Origin: Brevibacillus choshinensis
Lineage (GTDB): Bacteria > Bacillota > Bacilli > Brevibacillales > Brevibacillaceae
Direction: 5' to 3'
Assembly (NCBI RefSeq): GCF_001420695.1
Contig: NZ_LJJB01000010.1
Span: 1,737,114-1,801,113, forward strand
DNA: 64,000 bases
Shown: piece by piece, positions 26,048 to 34,000 of the stretch
Position numbering within the stretch: position 1 is the first letter of the stretch
Layout of the letters: every line of letters begins with the position of its first letter
Program-made: the position numbers and the translations under genes
The notes under the pieces: generated by a model
The model's database searches: none
What the model was told of the DNA's origin: nothing
The model's input: the letters and a program-made list of their open reading frames with translations, nothing else

Positions 26048-27085
26048 TTACCCTCCAAAGATTGGATTTTCCGAACTAGGTCTATTATGAATAAAGTTCT
26101 TTACGTACGTTAAAAATTGTTGTGCTCGAACACTGTTTATATGATATTTATGAATAAAAGCATATCCATTATCCGTGATACGCTTTCTCTCCTCCATGTT
26201 CTTGTCGTAGTACATAGCTTTTTCATATAAATTATCCTCCGTGCAAGCCACAAAATTAACCCCATCTTCAAAGCCTAAGTCCACCATATCTTTATTGGGC
26301 TCTGCCAACAATAATGTATGGCATCCGGGGGCTTCAAAAAACTTCAATACTGCAAAATCAAATTGTCCTCCGCACGTAAAAAATATGTTGGAGCGATTGA
26401 TTTCCTTCGCGTATTTTTCGTTTACATAAGCATTTTCCGAAGCAGATACTAGATGTCCGGGATGGGGGTGAAACACAAAGCCTTCAACCCCGTTCATTTT
26501 TGCCAATACAGCCTCTCTGAATTTGTAATCTCCCTTGGGTGGAATCCTTTTAGGGGGGGTTTGGAGATCATTTACATATAATTGACCCATCAGCAGAAAC
26601 TTTATTTCTTTCCTACATCCCCAATCCTTTATTACGTTAGGATTCATCGACCATGGCAACCACCTGTGTTTATCCTTAAATTGAGGATACACTTGTAAAA
26701 ATGGATGATTCGATACTGAAAATACGAGATCTATATGATTCTTAGTTATATAATCGATTCTCGATTGTTCATGATGTTTTTCCTTATTTTCTTCTGAGGG
26801 GTGATAATGCAAATCAGAAACAAAACATCCTTTTGGTATATCTATCTGATCAAGACCAGTTATTCGCGGTGCCAATTTATAACGCCATGCAGAATCATAA
26901 TGGAAAATAAAATCTGGTTGGAACTTCGTTTTTTTTAAGATATCGCGAATATCGCCGTCTTCAAACCAATATTGTACCTCAGCATATTCTCCTATGGCCT
27001 CAATCATATCGAACTTAATTCTATGTTTCGGATACACGATCCCAAATGGTCTGATTAGAATGAGAATCTTTACTTTATCCGTCAT
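26048..27085 (-). CDS. CgeB-like glycosyltransferase (GT-B fold)
   Basis: A 345-residue cytoplasmic protein of the CgeB/Glyco_trans_1_2 type. The C-terminal nucleotide-sugar site reads FFEAPGCHTLLLAE (~260), GFEDGVNFVAC (~285), then the helix ERKRITDNGYAFIHKYHIN (~310). The N-terminal domain contains FIFHYDSAWRYK and VFSVSNHPFLQV. CgeB of Bacillus subtilis acts in maturation of the outermost spore layer, so glycosylation of a spore or cell-surface polymer is a plausible role. GGAGG precedes the ATG. It is the last gene of the minus-strand cluster, 12 bases after the C5-epimerase-like gene. The region is clearly AT-richer than the flanks. Confidence 0.8.
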   Translation of the reverse strand: MTDKVKILILIRPFGIVYPKHRIKFDMIEAIGEYAEVQYWFEDGDIRDILKKTKFQPDFIFHYDSAWRYKLAPRITGLDQIDIPKGCFVSDLHYHPSEENKEKHHEQSRIDYITKNHIDLVFSVSNHPFLQVYPQFKDKHRWLPWSMNPNVIKDWGCRKEIKFLLMGQLYVNDLQTPPKRIPPKGDYKFREAVLAKMNGVEGFVFHPHPGHLVSASENAYVNEKYAKEINRSNIFFTCGGQFDFAVLKFFEAPGCHTLLLAEPNKDMVDLGFEDGVNFVACTEDNLYEKAMYYDKNMEERKRITDNGYAFIHKYHINSVRAQQFLTYVKNFIHNRPSSENPIFGG

Positions 27086-27097
27086 AGTAAACCTCCG

Positions 27098-28402
27098 TTA
27101 ACGTAACCTGATGAATTCATAGGTTCTTGCCTCCATTCCATTATACAGCTCCATGGTTGGCCACATTTTCACGTATTCATTCCATTTTTCAGCATAATGT
27201 TTAAAAATGTTTTCTCCGGTATCCTGATAAAAATCCTCCATTTTTACGATATGAATAAAATGGTAGTTATTATAATAACGAGTTCCAATTTGTTTAAATA
27301 TAGTAGGATAGCCTACCAATTCAGATAAATCCCGAGGAATGGAAATCTCTAGCTGATTAAAACCTTTGGCTAAAGGTACATGAGCAATTTGTGTAAACTG
27401 GCAATTTTGCTGTCTATTTTTCGTGGGCAGAAATTCACCATGCTGCATTTCAACAGATAATGTAGTATTTTCAGGACTCGCGAGTGTTAGAATCAATTTA
27501 TTTTCGCTGGGATATGGATACCTGCTTACCAATGCAGTTATTTTCGCTTTCTTATTGTTGAACAAGATCTTTGGTCCTTCGACTCTCACAGAACGAGGCT
27601 CAATAAAATTAGACCAAGATTTCTTTATTTCCGGTAGGGTGATGTCATAAATACCTTCATCTGGTACTTTTAGCTTAACCTTATGAATCTCTACGTTCTG
27701 GATTGTCGTAACAAGCTTAAATGCTACGGGACCATTCAAGAGATATCGGGTGTTAGCCAACTTAGGTATATCGAAGAGAGGAAGCATTTTCATTAGAGTC
27801 GACATGTTCTCTTCCCAAAATTGATGCGCCTCTTTATGCTTAAATGTGTCCGCGAACCTTTTGATATTGGTAATCGCTGAGAGCCACCCATTAAGTATAT
27901 GGCTGATAGGGCTCATGGGAGTCTCCTGAACCGTAGGGCCATACGAGCTCAAATGGTACACACCGCCGCTATCCACAGGAATTTTAAGGCTTGCGAACAT
28001 TTTTTCTGCGGCGATTTTATATCTCGTTTCCCCTGTCAATTCATATACCTTTGAAAACAACTGCATGTAGTGAGACTGAGTGAGACCGGAGTAGTAGAGT
28101 TGATTTGAATAATTGTACGAACTTTCAAGCGGATACCAAAATACGATTGCATCATGGAATTTCTCCATTCTTGAAATCGCTGCATCGGCAACTCGCATGA
28201 TCGCTTCCTTCAATTGGGGGGCGCCTGTTTCTTCAAACTGTGTTACGTAATCTCGTATAACAAACGTTCCGAAAAGCGGATGAGGTACGATTTCGTTCTC
28301 TATCACTTTTCCTGGATATCCGTCATCCAAGAAACGAATATGGTAGAGGTCACGACTGCGTTGCGCAAATGCATGGCTAAAGTCCGGCATTTGAAATGTC
28401 AT
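27098..28402 (-). CDS. D-glucuronyl C5-epimerase-like protein
   Basis: A 434-residue protein whose N-terminal two thirds matches the C-terminal catalytic domain of heparosan/glucuronyl C5-epimerases. It has the (alpha/alpha) barrel phrases YSGLTQSHYMQLFSKVYELT (~95), the repeat of paired helices around RYKIAAEKMFASLKIPVDSG (~125), and SPISHILNGWLSAI (~160), equivalent to the family's PSHVLNGF. Residues ~230-340 look like a beta-sandwich. Such enzymes invert C5 of uronic acids within a polymer. No signal peptide is visible, so it would act in the cytoplasm on a lipid-linked or nucleotide-bound glycan. The ATG at 28402 is preferred because GAGG lies 8 bases upstream. Its neighbour makes sugar uronates, which supports the call. 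Confidence 0.75.
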   Translation of the reverse strand: MTFQMPDFSHAFAQRSRDLYHIRFLDDGYPGKVIENEIVPHPLFGTFVIRDYVTQFEETGAPQLKEAIMRVADAAISRMEKFHDAIVFWYPLESSYNYSNQLYYSGLTQSHYMQLFSKVYELTGETRYKIAAEKMFASLKIPVDSGGVYHLSSYGPTVQETPMSPISHILNGWLSAITNIKRFADTFKHKEAHQFWEENMSTLMKMLPLFDIPKLANTRYLLNGPVAFKLVTTIQNVEIHKVKLKVPDEGIYDITLPEIKKSWSNFIEPRSVRVEGPKILFNNKKAKITALVSRYPYPSENKLILTLASPENTTLSVEMQHGEFLPTKNRQQNCQFTQIAHVPLAKGFNQLEISIPRDLSELVGYPTIFKQIGTRYYNNYHFIHIVKMEDFYQDTGENIFKHYAEKWNEYVKMWPTMELYNGMEARTYEFIRLR

Positions 28403-28489
28403 GATGATCACCTCATTTTCGGTTATTCTTTACAGCATATTCGTTAGCCGGTTCAATGAAACGGTATATATCTAGAGTCTAAAGCCCGT

Positions 28490-29200
28490 TTATTTCGTTA
28501 GATCAGTCAGCGTAACAAAATTCAAAGGTAGGCTATATATGTTTTTCAATGCAGGATAATACCTTTTTAAGTCCTCCATTGAATGGCTGTCTGAGGAAAC
28601 AACTACTTTGGTCTTGTGTATTCGAAGAAGTTCTATCATATCTTGATCTGGTGCATTGTGCCTGACGTTAATTTCCACGAATTTTCCACTCCCATCCAAT
28701 AACTCGGCAATTTCTATCTTTTGTTTTTGACTAAGTTCAATATGAAAACGCTTAAGTTCAGCTAATGGATGGGCTATAATATCAACCCTTGGGTTTTTTA
28801 ACAAATTTTCAAAGGAAGTGATCCAATTATTGTAAATTTCCTGTTCTGAATCTAAAATGCCTTTTGAAGTACTGTAATACCCTCCTGAAAAGGGGATTCG
28901 ATGAATGGAACCCAACAGAAAATCAACCTTCGATTCAACATCGGGAGCAGCGTCTATATCGCCTTCCAAATTGATTACTTTTGCCTCCAAACCGCTAAAT
29001 ACATAAATATCTTTAGCAAATATTTTTTTTACTTTTCTCATATGTTTCGAAAAATCCTCAATCCAATCACTGGTCTTCCAGACATGATCGGTGATTGCTA
29101 TTGCTGCATACCCCAATTCGACTGCAACGCCAACCATCTGTTCGATACTGTTTTTCCCGTCCGAATAATTAGAGTGAGAATGGAGATCCATAAGTATCAA
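28490..29200 (-). CDS. PHP-domain metallo-hydrolase
   Basis: A 236-residue PHP (polymerase and histidinol phosphatase) domain protein. The metal-binding motifs are readable: DLHSHSNYSDG (~5-15), AITDH (~35-39), the central GLEAK region, IAHP (~142) and SSDSH (~200). PHP enzymes hydrolyse phosphate esters or related bonds with two or three metal ions. The start is probably TTG at 29200, since GGAGGAG is 7 bases before it. An ATG nine bases later is too far for that site, though possible. The gene overlaps the end of the ATP-grasp gene by about 30 bases, implying translational coupling. The substrate, presumably a sugar phosphate or acyl phosphate of the pathway, is not known. Confidence 0.85.
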   Translation of the reverse strand: MILMDLHSHSNYSDGKNSIEQMVGVAVELGYAAIAITDHVWKTSDWIEDFSKHMRKVKKIFAKDIYVFSGLEAKVINLEGDIDAAPDVESKVDFLLGSIHRIPFSGGYYSTSKGILDSEQEIYNNWITSFENLLKNPRVDIIAHPLAELKRFHIELSQKQKIEIAELLDGSGKFVEINVRHNAPDQDMIELLRIHKTKVVVSSDSHSMEDLKRYYPALKNIYSLPLNFVTLTDLTK

Positions 29201-30242
29201 AATATATCTCCTCCCAATACCTGTTCATTCGGGTTCCCCATTTAACCAAAAGTTCATGAGGTTCGATTCGCAAGCCTAACGCGAGCTTAATGGCCAAATA
29301 AGGCAAGTTTACTCCCGCCCCCAGACAATGGACGATGGTCCCTTGCATCCTGGGATTGATCTCTAATATTTTTGGATCATGATTACTGTCGCGACGGATT
29401 TGAACACCAATATTTCCATGCAATCCAAGTTCAACAACAACTTTAGACGCATACTCAATGATGTCAGTTTCTTTAACTACAATGCCGCTTGTTGTTATTC
29501 CTCCAACCGTTGCTTCGCGAAGTCGGGGAATAGCTGTTACTACTTTCCCGTTATTAGCTAATACATCCACACTGTACTCCTTGCCCGGCAGGTACTCCAT
29601 CACGATGATTTCCGGTATTTCATCGACGTGCTCCAAAATATCAAATAAATCATTCATGCTAGTGTAAGTTGAGTTGGGCTTTTCTTTGAACATCATAGTC
29701 GCCCTATTTATGTTGGGATCTAAAATTCGAAATCCTCTGCTTCCATTAGAGATGGTTGGTTTAAAACATACGGGATGCTGGGGATAGCCGAGGCGAGAAA
29801 TCGCTTCTTTTAATGTTTCGGCCGTTTGTACAATTTCGAATGCAGGAGTAGGGATCCCAATCAGGGCTAACTTATGCAGTAATTTCCCTTTATCGTTTGC
29901 TATCACCAAATTGTCATAGTCCGACACGGATACGACTGTTCCACTATCTAAAAAAAGCTGCTTATTCTTTGAAAATTCAAGCAGCTCCTTTGTTACCATA
30001 GGAAGAATCGTATCTATTTTTTCGCTTCTACAAATATTCAACACATCGCTGATAAAATGATTATCACTAGCTTTTGGAATCGTGTAGAATTCATCAGACA
30101 ACGGGAAGCCCGTCGCATGAGCAGAAGTATCCACCCCGATAATTTCAATGTGCATTTGGGATACCTTTCTCAATGATTTAATAACCCCGGGTGCTCCTGG
30201 GGATCCTGCCCCGGTTACCATCACTTTTATATTTTTTCTCAC
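29169..30242 (-). CDS. ATP-grasp ligase (CarB-like)
   Basis: A 357-residue ATP-grasp enzyme. It opens with the pre-ATP-grasp Rossmann strand KVMVTGAGSPGAPGVIKSL, then has the lid LGYPQHPVCFKP (~165), EIIVMEYLPGKEYSVDVL (~210) and the Mg-binding EINPRMQGT (~295). Such enzymes activate a carboxylate with ATP and join it to an amine or other nucleophile. With a sugar-acid dehydrogenase directly upstream, amidation of a uronic acid carboxyl is an attractive but unproven role. The GTG start at 30242 lies two bases after the dehydrogenase stop codon, and its ribosome site GGGGGTGG is inside the end of that gene. The stop falls inside the PHP gene. Confidence 0.8.
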   Translation of the reverse strand: MRKNIKVMVTGAGSPGAPGVIKSLRKVSQMHIEIIGVDTSAHATGFPLSDEFYTIPKASDNHFISDVLNICRSEKIDTILPMVTKELLEFSKNKQLFLDSGTVVSVSDYDNLVIANDKGKLLHKLALIGIPTPAFEIVQTAETLKEAISRLGYPQHPVCFKPTISNGSRGFRILDPNINRATMMFKEKPNSTYTSMNDLFDILEHVDEIPEIIVMEYLPGKEYSVDVLANNGKVVTAIPRLREATVGGITTSGIVVKETDIIEYASKVVVELGLHGNIGVQIRRDSNHDPKILEINPRMQGTIVHCLGAGVNLPYLAIKLALGLRIEPHELLVKWGTRMNRYWEEIYFDTYGSPFSL

Positions 30243-30243
30243 T

Positions 30244-31557
30244 TTATTGTCCACCCCCAAGGCGATAAACGCTTGCTTTTCCCTCCATTCCTTTCGTAGC
30301 ATTGCGGGTATCAAAAACAAGCGATGCATGCTCCAAAATACGTTGCAATGGAATATTCGCATGATCTGTAATGATGACAATACAATCGGATTTTTGCAGT
30401 AGTTCATCGGTCAGTTCCACACTGCTCAGTTTCAATTCGTCTATCTGGACGTAAGGAACGAAAGGATCGTGATAAGAAACATTAGCCCCTTCATATTGCA
30501 GCAGTTTCATAATTTCCAGCGCACTTGATCCTCTCACATCTCCGACATTCTGTTTGTAAGCTACCCCATATAGCAAAATATCTGAGTGCTTAATTGGCCG
30601 GTGCGGAGCCAGACGATATTTAATTTGCTCTACGATATACTTCGGGATTTTATGATTTATCTTGTTGGATATATCAATAAAATAACTATCCAGACCGTAT
30701 TTCTTTATTTTCCAATTCAAATACAACGGGTCGACCGGTATGCAGTGTCCACCAATTCCCGGCCCAGGATAAAATGCCGAAAATCCAAAAGGTTTCGTAC
30801 TGGCCGCATCGATAATTTCCCACACATTAATATTCAGCGAGTCACATATAATCGCTAATTCATTCACAAAAGAAATATTGATAAACCGGTATGAATTTTC
30901 AACAAGCTTTGTCAGCTCTGCTGCTTCCGTGGAGGATACTGTGATCACTTGGCTAAAAACCTGGGAATATAAATCATAAACCTTACGGGAACATGTCTCT
31001 GTTACGCCGCTAACTACCTTGTTTATTTCTTCAATCGAATATTGACTATTTCCTGGATCAATTCGTTCGGGAGAATATCCGAGGTAAATATCTTTTCCTA
31101 CTTTTAGACCGGATTTCTCCAGTATCGGTAGCAATACTTCCTTGGTGGTACCGGGATAAGTTGAGCTTTCCAATATGATCAACTGCCCTGTCATGATTCT
31201 GCGGCTCATCTCTTGGGCAGCTTGCGTTAAACAACTTAAATCGGGAGTATCATATGGAGTTAAAGGAGTAGGAATACAAAGGATGATGGTTTCTGCAGAC
31301 TTTAACCCGTTGTAATTATCGGTTACGATTAATCGTTGGGAAGTAACAGCCGATCGAACAACAGAATCGTGTATATCAGGAAAATAGCTTAACCCCTGCT
31401 GGAGTTGTTTTATTTTTTGTTGGTCCAGATCAATTCCAATCACTTCGAAACCTTTCTTGACAAAACTAAGAGCCAGAGGGAGGCCAACATATCCTAATCC
31501 GATTACGGCTACTATTTCTTTTTTACTTGCTGCATTTGATTTCTCTTCTAATCCCAT
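30244..31557 (-). CDS. Nucleotide-sugar 6-dehydrogenase (UDP-HexNAc/UDP-glucose dehydrogenase, WbpA/WecC type)
   Basis: A 437-residue member of the UDP-glucose/GDP-mannose dehydrogenase family. The NAD loop is VIGLGYVGLPLAL (~18-30), the middle helix contains AELTKLVENSYRFINI (~212), and the catalytic cysteine is in GPGIGGHCIPVDP (~265). The C-terminal domain retains GVAYKQNVGDVRGS (~335). It oxidises C6 of a nucleotide sugar to a uronic acid using two NAD+. The sequence is of the WbpA/WecC/TviB branch, which prefers N-acetylated sugars, but the exact sugar is not determinable. It is the first gene of the minus-strand cluster, GGGGGAG precedes it, and the ATP-grasp gene follows with a one-base gap. 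Confidence 0.9.
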   Translation of the reverse strand: MGLEEKSNAASKKEIVAVIGLGYVGLPLALSFVKKGFEVIGIDLDQQKIKQLQQGLSYFPDIHDSVVRSAVTSQRLIVTDNYNGLKSAETIILCIPTPLTPYDTPDLSCLTQAAQEMSRRIMTGQLIILESSTYPGTTKEVLLPILEKSGLKVGKDIYLGYSPERIDPGNSQYSIEEINKVVSGVTETCSRKVYDLYSQVFSQVITVSSTEAAELTKLVENSYRFINISFVNELAIICDSLNINVWEIIDAASTKPFGFSAFYPGPGIGGHCIPVDPLYLNWKIKKYGLDSYFIDISNKINHKIPKYIVEQIKYRLAPHRPIKHSDILLYGVAYKQNVGDVRGSSALEIMKLLQYEGANVSYHDPFVPYVQIDELKLSSVELTDELLQKSDCIVIITDHANIPLQRILEHASLVFDTRNATKGMEGKASVYRLGGGQ

Positions 31558-31590
31558 TCCTTTCTCCCCCTTATTATTTAGGTGGAATTT

Positions 31591-31674
31591 TATAATTTAT
31601 GGAATTTGCTATCATGCGGAATGGTTGAATTCCCTACATAAACGAAAAATAGTTGTTAGCGGAGATCCCTATGC
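31591..31674. repeat. Imperfect direct repeat copy A, next to the deacetylase gene
   Basis: This stretch resembles 32523-32608 over about 85 bases; roughly two thirds identical by eye, with one single-base gap. Shared blocks include TTTATG, CGGAAT.G.TGA.TTCCCTAC, AAAAATAG and AGCGGA. Both copies can be read as the same short coding remnant (G..EFPT and SG.PY in copy A against GIGEFPT and ASGIYPY in copy B), with copy A frameshifted. The two copies bracket the polysaccharide deacetylase gene. Confidence 0.55.
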
Positions 31675-31678
31675 ACGA

Positions 31679-32458
31679 TTATTTTGTGTGATATTGTTTG
31701 ATTTGCTCAATCAAATTTTCAGCAGAATGATTAGCACTTCCAACAATGAGACGATTAATAATTGGTTGATTTCTTTTGTTGGTACCCTTTTTAGAAGTAA
31801 AAAATAATTCGATACCAATTTCTTTTCCGATTTCTAATACAGTTTCGTTATATCCGTTAAAAGGAAATGCGAGAAGTTTGGGTTGCTCTCCTAACTCTTC
31901 ATGAATTCGCTTTTCGGCTAATTGAAGGTCTGCTTTAATACGACTATGGTATTCGTTTTGGGTTTCAAAACGTTTTTGTTTTTCAAGAAAAAGAGGACAT
32001 TTTAATATAGGTGTTCCATCTTCACTTAGACGATGTTGATTGTAGGTATGACTAAAAAAGCTCATTTTGCTTGCCTTCATTTCTCTCATCTGATCCCAAG
32101 TAAATTTATTCCGTCTACCAACAAAACCAACTTTAATAAAATTCGTAGCAGGGAATCCATATTGCTTTAAAAGAGGATAGGCATACGTATAAAAACTCTC
32201 ATTTCCATCGTCAAACGTAATGACAACACTGTTTAATGGAGCATTATGGTTATAAAGGCTGAACTTTAACAAATCTTCCACACTTATGATTTGGTAACCA
32301 TACTCTATCAGAGCATCTAAATGGTTCTTGAACTGTTCAGGAGAAACTGTGTAATGAGGCTTTATGAAAGGATTAGGGGAGATATCATGATAGATAAGTA
32401 CGATGATTTTTTCTTTATAATGAAATGAATCAGCATGTTTATTTTCATTATTTTCCAC
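31679..32458 (-). CDS. Polysaccharide deacetylase (NodB/PgaB-like)
   Basis: A 259-residue carbohydrate esterase 4 protein. The NodB motifs are present: VVITFDDG (~75-82, metal and base aspartates), the metal-binding SHTYNQH (~138-144), and LLAFPFNGYNE (~198). Enzymes of this group remove N-acetyl groups from polymeric HexNAc; the IYHDI start and the PgaB/IcaB-like motif order suggest a poly-GlcNAc type substrate. No signal peptide is visible (it opens MENNENKHAD), so it is probably cytoplasmic or wrongly started. GTG at 32458 follows AAAGGAG. It is 120 bases upstream of the dehydrogenase and flanked by imperfect repeats. Confidence 0.85.
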   Translation of the reverse strand: MENNENKHADSFHYKEKIIVLIYHDISPNPFIKPHYTVSPEQFKNHLDALIEYGYQIISVEDLLKFSLYNHNAPLNSVVITFDDGNESFYTYAYPLLKQYGFPATNFIKVGFVGRRNKFTWDQMREMKASKMSFFSHTYNQHRLSEDGTPILKCPLFLEKQKRFETQNEYHSRIKADLQLAEKRIHEELGEQPKLLAFPFNGYNETVLEIGKEIGIELFFTSKKGTNKRNQPIINRLIVGSANHSAENLIEQIKQYHTK

Positions 32459-32522
32459 GGAAATCTCCTTTACATGATATGGATGACTAAGGGCATATCC
32501 GTTGTCTTTGTTACGTCCAGTC

Positions 32523-32608
32523 GTATAGTTTATGAAGATTGCCTGTTTACGGAATAGGTGAGTTCCCTACCCTTTTAAAAATAGATGCAAGCGGAATATA
32601 CCCATACA
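32523..32608. repeat. Imperfect direct repeat copy B
   Basis: Partner of the repeat at 31591-31674. On the plus strand it can be read as RLPVYGIGEFPTLLKIDASG and continues IYPYRSAPLNPADIR to a stop at about 32643. This looks like the C-terminal end of a lost gene; I cannot name the parent gene. Confidence 0.5.
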
Positions 32609-32692
32609 GGTCTGCACCTCTTAATCCAGCCGACATAAGATAAGTAGCGTTGTCGTTCCATTTATAAATCTCCGTATTAAGGGGTGTTCCTT

Positions 32693-32779
32693 ATGAAACC
32701 AAGCCGAATCGCCATGATGAGCTTCGGTCACAATGCTGCCATTTCCGCTCGAGATACTGGTAGTGAAATACGTGGTTAA
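32693..32779 (+). pseudogene. Truncated N-terminus, possibly of a Gfo/Idh-type oxidoreductase
   Basis: AGGGGTG is followed at 32693 by an ATG reading MKPSRIAMMSFGHN. This is reminiscent of the first strand of Gfo/Idh/MocA oxidoreductases. The frame becomes nonsense and stops after 28 codons, running into the next gene in another frame. It looks like a gene start left behind by a deletion whose other end is the following NodB-like gene. The identification is tentative. Confidence 0.35.
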
Positions 32780-33518
32780 TCCTTTTTCGTATAACGAATA
32801 CTCACAAATCCTTCATTGTATAAAAAAGCACCACGAAATCATTGATTATTCACAAGTAAATAAGGATACGAAACAATTCGCAGTAATTCGTCATGACGTG
32901 GAATTTTCTGTTGAGAGGGCGTATGATTTCGCAAAATTAGAGAAAACCCTCGAAATCAATACAAGTTACATGTTTCAAATTCGAAATAACGCATATAATC
33001 TATTTTCGAATGAAAATATTAAAATGGTTAGGGAAATCAATGCTATGGGGCATAAAATAGGTCTTCATGTTCATTTAGGTGGGTTGAGTAGTTTCGCGGA
33101 AATTAGCAAGTATATATTGCATGACAGTAAAATAATGGAGAGTTTTTTGCAAATACCGATTAATCGATTTTCCTTTCACCGTCCACCAAAAGAAGCATTA
33201 AAAATGAATGTAAAGCTTGAAGGCTTGATTAACACTTACGAAGATCGCTTTTTTGAATTTCGCGAGGAAGAGGACGGATTTGAGAACCTTCAAATTAAGT
33301 ATATTTCAGACTCAAGGCATGCATGGAATTATGGATATCCCGATGAAAAGACGATAAAAGCTAATTCAAAAATACATTTTTTATTTCACCCTTATTCCTG
33401 GACTGAACATGGATTTGATAATAGGTTAAACTTTCAATCCTTAAAAGATGAAAAAGTAAGAGTATTTACGAATACGGTTAAAACTGAATGCAATCATTTT
33501 AGTGGTCATTTCCAATAA
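32733..33518 (+). CDS. NodB-fold polysaccharide deacetylase-like protein
   Basis: Up to 261 residues. It matches the cytoplasmic deacetylase-like group found in surface-polysaccharide clusters: VIRHDVEFSVERAYDFAKLE (~50), the helix EINTSYMFQIRNNAYNLFS (~72), GHKIGLHVHLGG (~105) and FSFHRPP (~145). The metal-binding HD and H residues are present, so it may be an active esterase. The start is uncertain. The ATG at 32733 lacks a ribosome site, and GTGs at 32763 and 32772 are alternatives; the true N-terminus may have been altered by the rearrangement just upstream. Its orientation is opposite to the rest of the glycan cluster. Confidence 0.7.
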   Translation: MLPFPLEILVVKYVVNPFSYNEYSQILHCIKKHHEIIDYSQVNKDTKQFAVIRHDVEFSVERAYDFAKLEKTLEINTSYMFQIRNNAYNLFSNENIKMVREINAMGHKIGLHVHLGGLSSFAEISKYILHDSKIMESFLQIPINRFSFHRPPKEALKMNVKLEGLINTYEDRFFEFREEEDGFENLQIKYISDSRHAWNYGYPDEKTIKANSKIHFLFHPYSWTEHGFDNRLNFQSLKDEKVRVFTNTVKTECNHFSGHFQ

Positions 33519-33624
33519 CGCTTCAGCCGGTTATTTTTCAGATTTATTCATTTGTAATTGTAGAATTTGAAAGTAACGTAAAGGAAATATTATTTCTGTT
33601 ACAAATTACGAGGGGGGCATTCGT

Positions 33625-33819
33625 ATGAACAAACAACGTGCTAAAGAGATTGCCGCTTCACCTGTTATGGCCAATGTTACCTGTAACGGAATTCCAATCT
33701 ATATCCAACATGTAGATGAAGAAGCTGAAATGGCTAGAATCTATCCGCTCGACCAACGGGAAAACGAACAAAGTGTGCCTGTTAACAGTTTAACAGAACA
33801 TGAAACCAGACTACATTGA
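33625..33819 (+). CDS. sspH: H-type small acid-soluble spore protein
   Basis: A 64-residue protein that closely follows SspH-type SASPs: QRAKEIAASP at the start, then VTCNGIPIYIQHVDEE, then ARIYPLDQRENEQSVPV. In Bacillus these minor SASPs are made in the forespore and stored in the spore core. GAGGGGGG precedes the ATG. Its spore-specific role implies forespore (sigma-G or sigma-F) expression, but I could not identify a convincing -35/-10 pair by eye. It sits alone between the NodB-like gene and the segregation module. Confidence 0.9.
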   Translation: MNKQRAKEIAASPVMANVTCNGIPIYIQHVDEEAEMARIYPLDQRENEQSVPVNSLTEHETRLH

Positions 33820-33864
33820 CTTGCCTCTGATCAAATCATACTTAACCGCGAACCAAAATAGTCA

Positions 33865-33907
33865 GGGGACTAACTGCTTGTAACCTCGCTACAAGTCGTT
33901 AATCCCC
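33865..33907. repeat. Large near-perfect hairpin downstream of sspH
   Basis: GGGGA.TAAC..CTTGTA pairs with TACAAG..GTTA.TCCCC around a 7-base loop, 43 bases in all. No clear T-run follows on the plus strand, so terminator function is only possible. It separates sspH from the iteron array. Confidence 0.6.
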
Positions 33908-33940
33908 TTCGTGGTATTACTTTTCTTCTAAAGAATTGCT

Positions 33941-33990
33941 TAGTATCACAAAGTATTACTTAATGTTCTATCGTATTATTTTGTACTACT
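33941..33990. repeat. Array of 10-bp iterons, candidate centromere of the ParM-like system
   Basis: Five consecutive 10-bp blocks start at 33941, 33951, 33961, 33971 and 33981 and fit the consensus t-x-GTATTACT: AGTATCACA, AGTATTACT, a degenerate AATGTTCTA, CGTATTATT and TGTACTACT. A further GTATTACTT is at 33914-33922. The exact one-helical-turn period places every unit on the same DNA face, as in plasmid centromeres bound by ParR-type adaptors. It lies directly downstream of the small partner gene. Confidence 0.5.
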
Positions 33991-34000
33991 TTAGAGTGAT

